DNA of 64,000 bases from Colletotrichum lupini. Taxonomy: Eukaryota > Ascomycota > Sordariomycetes > Glomerellales > Glomerellaceae. A program made the translations under genes and the position numbers. The stretch covers positions 4,588,001-4,652,000 of the forward strand of contig NC_064677.1 of the NCBI RefSeq assembly GCF_023278565.1. The letters run 5' to 3'. This document shows, one piece after another, positions 24,901-41,129 of the stretch; position 1 is the stretch's first letter; each line of letters begins with the position of its first letter. Under the pieces are notes generated by a model. It was not told the origin of the DNA. It worked only from the letters and a program-made list of their open reading frames with translations, and searched no databases.

Positions 24901-25333
24901 CGATAAGAGCAAGTCCTAAGCTGCTCCATACAGATTTCTTGCTCATGTACCTTACCGAACGGTAAGCTGGGCTCGGTGTAGGTAGTAAATGCGGCCTTTG
25001 CGGTCGTACAATGAAGGATATTGACAAATGAACTTTTTAGCATTGTGAGGAGTCGCAAGGATCAAGTTCCCGCGAGTCTCTGTGCGTTTGCAAAACAACG
25101 TATCCTGATCGCCAGTGGAAGCAGTAGCCGAAGCCCACCCCATCTCGTCCCGAGCCTCCAGATAACGCCGCATCTGGCCCCCAAAACCTTGTTCCTGAAT
25201 ATGTACTTTATACAATTAAACCTTGCAACTCCAATCCCATGCATTGTGTACCCCTGTTTTGCTGTTTGCGCTCATTCCTCTGTAGGACAGTAAACATCCT
25301 TGAGAGCCTCATTGTAAGCCTACTTCTGCTGTC
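21905..25333. other. 3.4-kb gap without a recognisable gene
   Basis: Upstream of the Zn2Cys6 gene and downstream of BRR6. Only short frames without family features. Contains one TACGGATAC (22836-22844) and AAGG-rich stretches (~22750-22800). Likely a long promoter/5' UTR for the regulator plus spacer. Confidence 0.5.
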
Positions 25334-26960
25334 TCAGTAACCCTTGACGGGGCTCAGGGCTCGTCCGTATTTCGTGGGGCTTCGCAGGCGATCGCGATCA
25401 CCCTTGCTTGGGCTACGGCGCCCTGAAGGAGTCTGAGGCGGCATGATCGCCTTCATCTTTGGCGGCGATGCACCGTCGGTATCGGTGTCATCGTTGTCAT
25501 ATTGCAGGTGTCGGCGGTGCGATGGCGTCTGGACGGGAACCCACATGTACGCCTGAGAGGGTTCCGGTATCACTGATGGCTCGGGAGCCATGCCAGACGA
25601 AGCGCGCTGTGATGGTGTAGGGCGGGATGGGCCGGCATTATTCGCCATGCGACCCAGAGCAAGATTGTTGGCAATGATGCTGAGGAAGACCACGCCAAAG
25701 AAGAAGAGCTGTGACTGTTAGCTGGGTTGCCATAAGATAGTAGTAGGAGATATTGCTTACCCAAGCCTTCATCTGCATGGCACCAGCAAATTCGTTGAGA
25801 ATTTCGGCGATTTGCTTAACCGTGACCCTAACTCTCATGATGGCTGATGAGTCCTGAATCATACACTCGGCCCACTCATCGCACATGGCCTTCAGAGCAG
25901 GACGGTCCTTTTTGATGCACTCATTCAGAGTGTATTCCGTCCGGCACTGAGTGATCCTGTTCTCGATGTCCAATCGAGCTGCATCGTTGGCGTTTCGAAT
26001 ATCCGACCTCACAGAGTCGAACATGGTCCAACAGACGAATACAAAGCCCGATACAATGGCGCAGTTGATCAGAAGTTGAATCCAGCGGTAGAGATTCTCG
26101 GGCGCATTTGGGTGTTCCTCCAATGTGTGGAAGAGATTGCTGATCCAGCTGCGGTTTTTCTTCGTCTTTCTGCTGCCCTTCCCACCACGCGCACCTGCCG
26201 AGCGGGATCCACTGTCGTCTGAGTCCTCCTCCGACTCATCCCAATCCTGTGATCCGTGGAACCGGACGCTGCCGACGTCCCTATCCATGTTGTGTCGCTT
26301 CCGCTTCCTTATAGCGGGGTAGTCTCGTCCACTTCGGGGGATCTCGCCCTTACCGGGCACATGGCGCTTCAATGACTGAAGGCCAGCCTTACCGTAGCGA
26401 AGGTTCTTGTTGACCTTGGACGGAGTGATGGTGCCCATGTTCATGTCGCCGAATCGATCGACGTCGGGCGTGTCGTCTGGAAATTCCGAATTTTCTGTCA
26501 AGGCGGGGCTAGTCTCTGCGCCTGAAGCTTCCGAAAAGGCGCTCTCGTCGAACGGTTTGCGCGGGGTAGTGAAGGCAGGGTTTCGGAATGGCGGCGCGGT
26601 GTTGCTACTTTGTATTCGAGGCGAGAAGAGAGACGTCTGTGGTAAAGCTGGAAGCGGCTTAGATGGGGTGTTCGCAAAGAGGTTCGGCTTGGATGGGCTG
26701 GAGAATGGGTTCGGCTTGGAGCTTGTGGCAAATTTGTTGGGCGAGTTGAAGACTGAGTAAAGGCAGGAAAGTCAGTAAACATTCTCGAAATAGAGGCCAG
26801 CGGATGACCTATGACGATGGTTGGGATATCGTGACTGGGGTGTGAGCTCACTATTCTGATTGCTACTTCTCGCAACGTGGGAAAATGGACTGGTCGCATC
26901 TAGGGGACCTCGGTCCTGATATTCCCATTCCATGGGACTTTCGTAGGTTCGGCGATCCAT
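25334..26960 (-). CDS. BRR6: BRR6/BRL1-like nuclear envelope protein
   Basis: Exons 26960-26852, 26752-25761 and 25708-25334 (introns 99 and 52 nt) give 491 aa. Residues ~1-240 are disordered, with KRKRH and KKNR basic patches. A Brr6_like_C_C domain follows: first membrane helix at ~262-281 (LLINCAIVSGFVFVCW), a lumenal segment with four Cys (306, 315, 327, 333) expected to form disulfides, then a second helix at ~368-385 right after the last intron. The tail is Ser/Pro-rich. Brr6/Brl1 proteins sit in the nuclear envelope and ER and help nuclear pore complex assembly and membrane lipid homeostasis. ATG at 26960 begins MDRRTYESP. An in-frame upstream frame exists, but this start is the better family-like one. 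Divergent from IWS1 with 516 bp between starts. Confidence 0.9.
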
Positions 26961-27476
26961 TGTGAACTTCTTTGCATGCGACAATCTGGGAAGACAAAGT
27001 GAAGTGGTGATGTGGGTGGGAAGTGCCTAGCAGCTCTCGTCGCGATCGGTCCGGGGGTGGCGGCCAAGGGTCGAAATATTCTGAGGTAGCTGCTGTCAAG
27101 AACAAACCACAGTTCTAGAAATCAAAGTAAACAAACCGTGCCTCAGGCAACAGAACCTCCCGGTGGCTTCGATCTTAGCTCTTTGGGACTTGGGGGAGTA
27201 CGTACCGACGTGAGCCAAGAGCATTTTCGTGCACTAGCCACAGCTGGGCAAAGATGGCGATCCACTATTTGGGCTCCCTGTGGCTGGTGACACCTTCCCA
27301 GTTCCTTTACGACTTGAGCTTGGGCCATCGGAAAATCGAAGGGCGACGACGGCGAGGCAAGGCGGCTCTTTTTACACTATCCATTTCATTGAATCCAACC
27401 TAATTCTCACTCATCAACCCCCAGAGTCGCGCTTCGAATACTCCTCCATAGCGTGCGCGCATCTGAATCAGTCACA
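26961..27476. promoter_or_regulatory. Divergent promoter, BRR6 / IWS1
   Basis: 516 bp between the ATG of the minus-strand BRR6 gene and the ATG of the plus-strand IWS1 gene. Both are constitutive-type genes, and a shared promoter is inferred from spacing alone. No clear TATA box. Confidence 0.55.
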
Positions 27477-28841
27477 ATGTCGGATATCGAATCCCTCCCC
27501 GAGTCTCCGGCGCCCGACCGCGATGATGAGCGCCGCGAGGATGCCGCCAACGTCTCTGACGACGACTTACTCTCAGAAATTGACGAGGATCAGTTCGAGG
27601 ACTACGACCCAGAGACGGCAAATATTGAGGATCGCCCAGTAGCTGTTGATGAAGATGTGGCCAAGACGCTCAAGGCGTCGAAGCGCAAGATTGCCGATGG
27701 CGCAAAAGCGAAGAAGCCTAAGGAAGGACGCCGAGAGAAGAGATCACGCGATGACGAAGTCTCTGGTGATATGGATATCGATTCGAGAGGCCCGGCCAGA
27801 AAGTCGAGACGCCAGGCCGATGCCGGCGAGAGGAAGCCGCGGCCCAGCAAGCCTGCCGAGCCTGAGATTGATGACGAGTCCCATCTCAGCCCCGAGGAGC
27901 GCAGACGGAGAGCTATTGATCGGGCGTTAGACGCGGCCATGAAGGGACCGGCCAAGCGCAAGAAGAAGAAGGACGAGATTGTGGGTGCCATCGCGTTATT
28001 TGCGGTCTTGGGAGTGCTAGCTAACGGTGGACAATGCAGGACCTCGAGGACGAAATCGACGAGGAGATTGCCGATCTCAAGGTTGCCATGGAGAAGGCTT
28101 GCGAAGCTGACAACACGGCGCGCGAGGCTGGCCAGCCAGCCGTTCACAAGCTGAAGCTCTTACCATCAGTGACCGGTCTCCTGAACAGGAACAACATCCA
28201 GCACGCCATCCTCGATCCCGATACCAACTTCCTTCAGCACGTCAAGTTCTTCCTCGAACCTTTGAACGACGGCAGTCTTCCGGCATACAATATCCAGCGC
28301 GATATTTTCACTACTCTTATCAGACTCCCAATTGAGAAGGAGACTTTGCTGAGCAGTGGCATCGGAAAGGTTGTCTACTTTTACACCCGATCCAAGAGAC
28401 CTGAACCCAGCATCAAGCGCATGGCCGAGCGTCTTCTGGGCGATTGGAGCCGACCGATCCTCAAGCGGACCGACGACTACAAGAAGCGCCACGTTGAGAC
28501 GCGCGAGTTCGACTATGAGTACGTCATAATCATGAATCGCCTTCTACTTACAATGCTAACAATGTCACTCCAGAGCTCTCAAGATGTCCCAGCGCCAGGC
28601 TGGAAGTTCCCAGTTCACCCTCACGCAGCGCCCGTCCCAATCCGCCAGAGAATTGGAGCGCGAGGCCATGCTCGCACCCGTCGCCACGTCGAACCGTGCC
28701 CGTCCCGGCGGTCTCCCCGACAGCTACACCATCGCGCCCAAGAGCACCTACGATGTCTCGCGGGCGCCCGAGCATCGTCCCATCGGTGCTGGTGGTCTAG
28801 AGGCGTTCCGAAAGATGACTCAGAACCGCAAGAAGCGGTAA
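27477..28841 (+). CDS. IWS1: Transcription elongation factor IWS1/Spn1
   Basis: Exons 27477-27980, 28040-28518 and 28574-28841 (introns 59 and 55 nt) give 416 aa. The first ~170 residues are highly charged, acidic then Lys/Arg-rich (disordered, histone- and Spt6-interaction type). The conserved core of exon 2 is a TFIIS N-terminal-like (LW) domain: LKLLPSVTGLLNRNNIQHAI, then FLEPLNDGSLPAYNIQR, then GIGKVVYFYTRS and LLGDWSRPILKR. The C-terminal tail ends RKKR. Iws1/Spn1 travels with RNA polymerase II, binds Spt6 and acts in elongation and mRNA export. ATG at 27477 (context CACAATGTCG) gives MSDIESLPESP. Splicing GACTATGA|GTACGT...CCAG|AGCTCT restores Glu-Ala-Leu. Confidence 0.93.
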
Positions 28842-29957
28842 GGCAACAAAGAAGGCATGGTAGCTGCCAGGATAGGCTGGAGATTAGCCAACATGGGCTC
28901 CCGGGAGAGGGGCGATGATTTTCCTTCACTGGGCTTGATGAAAAAGAAGAGCTCAACACTTGTATTATTTGAGCATCAAACTGGCGTTCCGGGGACGAGG
29001 GCTGTGACAAGCAAGAGACTTTTTAGGAATCGAGAGAAGAAGAATGCAAACATTTCAAGGAACCGAGTGAAGAGGCCTTAGTTTTTTTCCGATTCTGGCA
29101 TTGTGAGACATCACCAGATATTTCTGTTCAAGCCCTGCACAAAAGTAGGTATACGTCAAGAAGGGTGTGGCGTGGCTCACATTGAAGTTCATCCAGGTAC
29201 CAGGATCCAGCGCATTGAAGCAAGATGAAGGAAAGGAACGCCCATGCGACTACCTCTGAACATCGCATCACCTCCTTCCATTGAACATACGTCTCTCTCC
29301 ATCTCATTCTCCACCAGAGTACATCCATCATCAAGATAGCACTTGCAAATCACAGGCGTGCGTTCGAGGCACACATTACTTGTTGGGAAAAAAAAAAAAA
29401 AAAGGAAACCCGACAATGGTTCGCGGCACACAATCCATGTATGTTCATTGTAGGGTAAGAGCTTCCCATTTGTCCCATCCTTTCCTATTCTCCTAGATTC
29501 TATTCATTGTGTCCGACAAAAACCGTCAAACTCTGTTTATGCTTCACCACTTATGGCCTGGCTTTCTCCATCCCTTATATGCATCCCCCCATTGCCTTCC
29601 ATTTTCCTTTGCTTTCCTCTCCTTTCCTTCCTTCTTTACCTCCTCCCTCGATCATCATCCTCTCCTTCCCCTCTGTCAATTGCAGTACTTTCATCAAGTT
29701 GTAAGTTTTGGGTGTATAGCAGCGAACAAAGCGCTTCTGTGTTAGGCACTTGCAAGGAGCGGAACCTCGCGCATTGTGCTATAAAAAGGTTGCGAACATC
29801 AAGCCAAAGTCAGGGTACAACAACGCTGGCGACAAAGATGCAGAAATGCTGATGATGCAATGCAGGGGGAGTGGGAGCCCGTGACCGTTCAAATAAATTA
29901 CGTTAATATCTTTGGTGGCACCCCTGCATTCAAAGCGGTCATCGTTTCTGACTCTCC
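28842..29957. other. Convergent 3' region of IWS1 and SR kinase
   Basis: 1.1 kb between two converging genes. Contains a 16-A run at 29388-29403 and a pyrimidine-rich stretch at ~29580-29690. No gene seen; 3' UTRs and terminators expected. Confidence 0.6.
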
Positions 29958-34374
<4,417 letters not shown>

Positions 34375-34535
34375 GGTGGTGTCTCGGTGGTAATAATAGG
34401 CTTCAGACTCTCCTTCTTGCGCTTCTTAGCCGCCGTCGACGAACCATTGGCGTTCGCAGCAGCATTAGCATTGGCGGCTGCTGGCTGCAATGGCTCTTGT
34501 GCGACAGCGTCTTGGGTCTGTTGAGTGCCGTTCAT
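34375..34535 (-). CDS. Candidate first coding exon, probably of the SR kinase
   Basis: ATG at 34535 opens 53 codons: Gln/Ala/Asn-rich, then AAKKRKKESLKPIITTETPP with a nuclear-localisation-like basic run. The exon stops at a consensus donor (CACC|GTAAGT). Two bases are left over; joining them to the acceptor at 31776 continues in frame through THQLSAAM into the kinase N-terminus. One in three random acceptors would fit, so this is support, not proof. The alternative is a separate small gene using another downstream exon. Confidence 0.5.
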
Positions 34536-35927
34536 GATGGGCTGTGTGGAATGTGCAAGCTGGAATGCGAGGTGTCGTCCGGGTCGGGTAGTGTGGGGGA
34601 CAAGTTGGGGGGATAAGTCGAGCTCGAGGGTCCAGACTGGCAGTTCGAGGGCGGCGGTGCGCGCCGCTGTGACGGCCTTGGATTGGTGATGCTTCGTCCT
34701 GTGGTGAGCAGACTAAACTCGGGTGTCCGATTGCAGCGCAGCGACTTGAAGCAGCTGTGCGCAGTGTCAATCCGCTATTCCCGTCTGTGATGGCTAGCCT
34801 CGCGCCTCGATTGGTATGATATCAGACAACTTGACAGTCGATGCAGGTAGTCCCCGCGAGAAGATGACAGTCGAACAAGTCGGGCTGCCGGTCGTTGGCA
34901 GTAGTTTGGTGGGGTGAGAGAGAAGGTCAAGAGACACGAGCCGGAGAGGTCGAGGCGGGGGAGTGAAGACCAAAAATGACGAGCGGGATTTTGCGAGAGG
35001 GGCGCAGCGGCAGCGTCGATGTGCGATGGCGACCGAGAGCGTGGCGACAGGCTCCACGGAGGAGCAAAGAGAAAGTGTGTAACTGGATCTAAGGTGCGTC
35101 CAGTTACTAGCAGCACGCGGGTCTGCGACAGCGATTCATCAGATGTGTTGCGCTGTGTTGAGATGGGATGCGACAGGGTCGTTTGTGTTTGGGGACCCCT
35201 TAGACTTGCGCGATATCCTAACGTCGACGGTTGTCGTGATTGTGGTGTTCTCGAGAGCCAAGTGGAGTGTTTGGTTATGGCTTGTGGCTCGTGGTTGCGA
35301 CGTGATCAGGCGATTGCGTCCTCGTGAGGAAAGCCAAGGTAGTCTCGCTGCTGTTATTGTTCGTGGTTGTGTTGGTGAATCGAGCTGAATGAAATCCGGA
35401 GGGCGGTGATGTTGTTGCGCCTAGGTGGCCAAGACGGAAGGCGCGAGCGGGTGAAGCAGGAGCGCGGGTGATTGGTAGAAATATGGAGTGCGACTTTGGA
35501 TTATTCCCTGTAGTGTATGTGGACAGCGTGCAGTGTCGAGAGAAAACGGACAGCTGGGGATGAGTCGAGCAAGACCGATCGCGATACGAAGTCTTTAGGT
35601 ACGGGTAGGCGTGGTCTGAGCTTGGATGATATGGGGAGCGACCGGAAGATGACGAGGTTCGGTAGTCGGGGTGACGCTGGCGGCTGGCGTTCATGTAAAG
35701 GGTGGTTATTAGGTATCTGTCGTGTTAGATAGAGGTAGAGGAGGTTGGCGGGATTGGGATGATGGTGAGGTATCTGCAAGGCAAGGCACGAAGCTCTGAT
35801 TGGAGGAGGCAAGGTATTGCTGAGGGTGAGCCAACGCAGGAAGGTGGCTGCTAAGGTAGGTAAGAACCGGGAAGAAGGTGCAAGACACGGCGAGGTCGAG
35901 CGAGGTGATGCGGATGCAGAGGGGGGC

Positions 35928-36000
35928 AGGATGGGATGGGATGGGATGGGGGTTGATGGGATGCACAAGGCAATGGGATGGATGGATTGATGGATGGCGG
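35928..36000. repeat. ATGGG / ATGG microsatellite
   Basis: GGATGGGATGGGATGGG followed by degenerate ATGG units. Confidence 0.75.
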
Positions 36001-36097
36001 GGAATGGAACAGGGCAATCAGAGAAGTGGCGTCTCAGTTCGAGTCGAAAGTCGAGAGTTGCGGCAATGAAGGTAAGGAATTGATTGAATCAATCAGG

Positions 36098-36123
36098 GCC
36101 CTCTCTCTCTCTGTGTGTGTATG
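36098..36123. repeat. CT then GT dinucleotide microsatellite
   Basis: CTCTCTCTCTCT followed by GTGTGTGTATGTG. Confidence 0.75.
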
Positions 36124-39100
36124 TGTACATACACGTCGAACAGCGCAAAGGTGAGGTGAAGCAAGGTACCTTGGCCCGAATCCGCACTACAAGGAGCTGA
36201 GGACGTCATTGATGGGGTTGTTGGGCGCAACACGGCGGGAGAGAACTTGAATGCGACAAGCAGCTGATGCGACCGAGTCGCCGGCCGCAATTGGTGACGG
36301 CAGATGGTGGGGGTGGAACATGGAGTTCGGAACCGGGGTGAGGGAGGGGAAAGCGACTGAGAGAGAACAATCGATGAAGAACAGTCAAATCATCTCAGTC
36401 ATGTTAATGATAATGAGTCTCCAGAAACCCAAAGAGACAAGACCTCACTTTGATGATTACCGAGCCTCCGGTTTGTCTGAGCGACATGAGATGAAGATGC
36501 CATCTCAGCCTGTAGACCATCATGATATTGCTCTCCATCCTTCCAAGGGTTCCTTTGGCCACCTGTATGTACGAAGTACACATTATGTAAGGTACGGAAA
36601 CATCGCCTCTGTATCAAGCAAGACCTTACAAACCAAGGTACCACCTAGTTACGAGTGAATCAAATCGCCAACAAACACTATCCGTCAAATAGCCAGTAAT
36701 GAAGCTTTTATCGCATGCAGTCATATCGACTCATAAATATTGCAGCCTTTTTCCATGTGCCTGGCTGGCATCGAGACATTTCACAACTGACTGGGCTCGT
36801 CTTCCAAGCCCGTTCTGGGCGCATTCAGGCATTTCCATTCCATAAAAATGAACTGGGAGGTGGCTCTGAGATAAGATAAGGACTGTACAATCTACCTTTA
36901 TCGATAAGAAGCTCAGATCGCAGTCTCCCCTCTTCACTCGTAACCCCTGCCGTCTGCCATCAGCTAAGACACTTTTCCTCACCTTCATGGCCAAGAATTG
37001 GCGTGCGATAATACACCATACGTACCCTGTGAGAATTTCCATCTGAAGGATCCCCTAAGTCCACCACACCGGCTTGCCTTACTGAGAGGTCCCGGCAGAA
37101 CCAATCATACCTTGCTCTCTCGTTGACGCATGCCATCATATCGTCACTAGCCACCGGGAAAGTCAGTGGGGACTCTTTACTTTATCTCAAGTGCCTCCAG
37201 TCAGGTCTGAACGGAGTCGAACAAACGGATACAATCTGTCAAGACCCGAAAGCTGACCTCATCTCTTAGCAAGAACAGAAACCCGATATCCCCTGGACGT
37301 TGCTGACCCGGCCGTCTTTCATCGAGCAATCCATATACGACATGTTCTAGTTCTCTACTCCGTACCGATGGCCCAATGGCCAAGTCCACCGACGCCCCGT
37401 GGGAGACTTTTTCCCTGGCTAGTCAAGGTACTGCGCAACATAGCCAGGGCCTAGGGCACGCAACGCAAGCTGCAACGGGGCAAAGCGACCAACGCCCCCG
37501 ATGTCGTACAGACCTGATCCGACTCGACACTCGACACTCGGCACTCGATGCAACCATTTAGTTGGGCGTTTTCAGTTTGGTCGAGTCGTACCCAACGTCC
37601 TGAGCACAAGTGGCACCATCACCATACCTACCCGACTGTCGGGTTCAGCCCGTCCTGAGCTTTCTTTAACTAAAAACACAACTCTTTGTCACTCATCGGT
37701 TGCGGAACATACATGGCGGCATCGCCCAGCTTGTGGATATGTCGCAGTCTAAGCTCCGGTTTCTGATTCTTTTCTAATTGGATGCAGTCTTCCCCCATGG
37801 TAAAGAGATCAACCAACGTCTGCAGGCTCTCCCCTTGTCTGCTTGACCCATCCCGCACGAGTCGAGAACACCTACAACAGACATTTTCCTTGCATCTTGA
37901 CCGCATCTTACCCGTCCGCTGGGCCCGGTGAGAGAATAAAAAGTCTGTCCAGCTCTGATCTTGAATTTTTTCAAGGGTCTCGAGAGTTCCATGGCCATCC
38001 AACGTTGGGCAGCGATTTTTTTAGCCATCTCTCAAAGACACGCAATATCTGCCCCTGCTGCCGTACTCACCTGGCCGAGAACTTGAGTGGCATTCGGTCG
38101 CGCTTGTTTCTTCCTTTTCTCGATCCGCCTCCAAGCTGCCCATAATTCATCTGATAAGAATCATCTCGTTGGCCAGCGCTGTCAGTCACAGGGCTAAGTC
38201 GAGGTGCTTGCGGCTTGTCCAGGCACCGCCCCTTATTGGACGTGCCTGTTTCTACTCGGCGCCTATTGCGGGAGGAATCCCAGACATGCAGTCCAGAGCA
38301 CAGTAACCCATCCTTAGCGTTTTCTTTCCCTTCATGATCACTCCATGCCATCTGTGGCCGCGAGAGGTACACCCCGCACGTCCATGTGAGCAGCTCACTG
38401 GCACTGTTCTGTCTGTCACCTGTCACGTATTATCCACTACAGTAGAGCCTCATACCCAACCCAACGCGAATCTCCTTCAAGGAGCGCCAGCACGATGTCA
38501 TGTGTCACGCCCTACAAAGGTGGACAACACATGGTAATGTCAGGAGCTCGGGCCCGCTCATCGTCGTTGTCGTCGAGAATCCGCGTTTCCCCGTTTGACA
38601 AGACCGAATTCCGTCTACTGCAGGGCTGCCGCATGCTGTGTTTGAGAAGACAAGCTGTGCCACTATCAACCCGGTCTTGGCACACTCGCTTCTGGGCTAG
38701 TCACCCGGATCTGTGACCCAATATTTCGAGATTACGCATCTCACTGCCGTACTCACTTGGTGTCAACGTCTCATCTTCTATGATGTGACGACCTGTGTGA
38801 GGGAAGTTGCGAAATCTTCCTACAGAGCGCACTGCTATATCCTCGCTTGGCAATATCTTGCTCGCTAACTCAGCCTCACTCTGCAAATTCGAGTTATATC
38901 ATCAAGTGAGACATGTGGGAAAGGTCTGAGTTGCTCAAAGTAGGCAGTGCAATCAGCGAAACAATGGCTTGTCTTCGTCTGGTAGGACCAGAGCAACAAA
39001 GTCATTCAACAACGGACTCGCGTCTCAAGAGCGCAAAGCTGGAATGACAAACCGTTGAAGACACGGCCTTTGTAGTCATGTCAACGTATTTGGCTGTCCA

Positions 39101-39406
39101 TTGTACACAAATGCCAAATTTATGGTGGCATCTTTGACCTAGGTGAAAGACGAATGGCCCGGCAGAAAACACAATGTCGTGCCTTTCTTTGATCATCAAC
39201 ATATTTCGATGCCTTCCAATCGTGATTTAGACTATATGTTCGAGGAGAGTCCTCGTGGAGAGAAAAGTTTCGTTTTGCAGACCGTAGACCTTCTTCACTT
39301 CAAATCAAACATTCTTATCGTACAGTATCACTATACCTTTGTGTCATTTACCTCTGTCGAATACTCTCACACAACACCCAGCATATATCACAATACCTTT
39401 GCCAGC

Positions 39407-40648
39407 ATGGGTTTGCGTAGTACCATTGTGTCCAAGCTGGTCTCTGGGCACAACGGCAACACCAAGATCAATCTTAACAATGGCACAGACGAGCACTTCA
39501 CCCGGCTCATGAACTCGGCTTTAGAAGAGCGACACATCCTGCCCAGGTGGACTTACGACGAGCCTGAGGTTGACGCCACAATTCTTGAAGTCAACTTTGC
39601 TCAACCATGTAAGAGAACCAGATCAACCTGGCCCAGCGACTACCACTTTCAGTCTATCCATCCACGCCGCCCATCCGTCACACCAAATGTAGCGGTACAC
39701 ACTGACTTGGTCAACCTGGCTAGAAGATTCGACATCCCCATCAACGCCCTGCACAACTTCATGCGCTTCCCGCCTGTCCGCGCAATTGTCCGTACCCTCC
39801 TCATCGAACTAGAACACCCTGACGCGCAATCCTCGCCGCAGCTAGACGAAGTCGCGATCCTAGACAGAGTAGACGACATCGTCTCCAACACGGATCCTTC
39901 AGACCGACGTATGTGCCTCAACCAGGTCACGACCCCGGGCCCGCAGCTCGCAGATAGAGCCCTGATCCTCTGCCTCGTCAAACTTTGCGCCCAATTCGAG
40001 GGCTGGAATCGCTGGGCGTTTGGGTCCCGCCGCTCGACGATCCAGGTCTTCATGGGCGTCGTAGGCCTCTTTTGCAACGCGTGGGTGAAGGCGCCGACTG
40101 TTGATGCCTCGTGGTCGCGGGCTGGTGCCTCTTCTCTGCCTTCCTTTCTCTCGTCTAAGCGCTTCGGTGTATGTGAGTCTGAGACTCCACCTCCGCAGAG
40201 TAGACTCACTCCCGAGATCTGGTTCGATTGGTCCCTCCTCTTCGACCCCTGGCTCAGACAAACTAACGCGATCCAGCTGCTGAATCCAGAACCTATATCC
40301 GTACCCTTGTCGCCCTTCCCAGACTGCCACACGAGACACGAAGCTATAGTCGTGACGGACATCACCCAGCCGGAACCCGAAAAGCAGGGCCGCGTCGTGG
40401 TAAAGTACCACGACATCACGAAGCCCGACGAGGAGCGCTGGGCGTTCCGCTCGATTCTGGACTCGCGGTGGTCCGGGTCCGGTAAGACGCCGCGGACGGG
40501 GCTGCAGTATCTCGTCGAGTGGGAGTACGCTGAGCCGACGTGGCAGCCGGCGAGGGATCTGCAAGGCTGCGATTCGTGGGTGTTGCAGTTTCATCGGGAG
40601 AATCCTGGTAGGGCTGGGCCTGTGGCCAGGTTGAGGCGGGCTTTGTGA
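39407..40648 (+). CDS. Chromodomain protein with novel N-terminal region
   Basis: Intronless, 413 aa from the ATG at 39407 (context GCCAGCATGG); an in-frame ATG at 39209 would add 66 residues. Residues ~345-401 match a chromodomain: FRSILDSRW, then LQYLVEWEYAEPTWQPARDL with the aromatic Tyr/Trp/Trp positions, then a C-terminal helix ending FHRENPG. Chromodomains read methylated histone tails or tether retroelement integrases. The first ~340 residues, with an NLARRFDIPINALHNFMR helix and an FEGWNRWAFGSRR block, are unknown to me. No transposase, integrase or methyltransferase motif accompanies it, so I do not call it a transposon gene. It borders a block of small lineage-specific genes on the opposite strand. 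Confidence 0.72.
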   Translation: MGLRSTIVSKLVSGHNGNTKINLNNGTDEHFTRLMNSALEERHILPRWTYDEPEVDATILEVNFAQPCKRTRSTWPSDYHFQSIHPRRPSVTPNVAVHTDLVNLARRFDIPINALHNFMRFPPVRAIVRTLLIELEHPDAQSSPQLDEVAILDRVDDIVSNTDPSDRRMCLNQVTTPGPQLADRALILCLVKLCAQFEGWNRWAFGSRRSTIQVFMGVVGLFCNAWVKAPTVDASWSRAGASSLPSFLSSKRFGVCESETPPPQSRLTPEIWFDWSLLFDPWLRQTNAIQLLNPEPISVPLSPFPDCHTRHEAIVVTDITQPEPEKQGRVVVKYHDITKPDEERWAFRSILDSRWSGSGKTPRTGLQYLVEWEYAEPTWQPARDLQGCDSWVLQFHRENPGRAGPVARLRRAL

Positions 40649-41129
40649 ATGTGAAGGGAGTGTATTGGTTGATGGGCGGATGTTGGGTCGTGAGGTTGGT
40701 ACCCTGAACGTCACCTCATTGTTGCATTTCTGGCATTGGATAGTGTTTGGCGTTCAGAGCAAGTGAGTAATGTGCCACATTAAGGGGCGTTCGAAGAGAC
40801 TGTAGAAAACCCCGGAATTCTCGGGTCGAGGTCGCTTTCATATATTCTTGATACCCTACGTTGCTTACCTATTCTCCCGTCTCATTTTGCTTCTCTTTTG
40901 AGGCTTTACGTCTCATCACCGTGACACTTGCTACTGAAACTAATACTCCAATTGCTTCTGAGCGTACGTTTCACACGCTCGTCAGAACTCGATGGTATAC
41001 TTGGACATACTTCTAACCTTTGGAGACATATCTATGCATACATTGTGCTTTTTGCTTCTTGCTTCGGAAGAGTATTTACATACTTCCCCCCTGCCAAACC
41101 CTCATTTCTTGTATCTCTTGACGGTTACA
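40649..41129. other. Intergenic between convergent genes
   Basis: 481 bp separating the chromodomain gene from the minus-strand ORF at 41130. Nothing recognised. Confidence 0.6.

Larger units (their letters stand above)
34536..39406. other. 4.9-kb gap without a recognisable gene
   Basis: Promoter side of the 34535 exon, then sequence with only short, unrelated frames. A 139-codon ATG frame (35694-35275, minus) is Ser/Thr/His-rich and may be an upstream ORF or chance. Contains ATGGG and CT/GT microsatellites. No RNA gene seen. Confidence 0.5.

Noticed and set aside
35275..35694. 139-codon ATG frame upstream of the candidate SR-kinase exon
   Set aside because: Low-complexity Ser/Thr/His sequence with no family signal; could be an upstream ORF but is unsupported.
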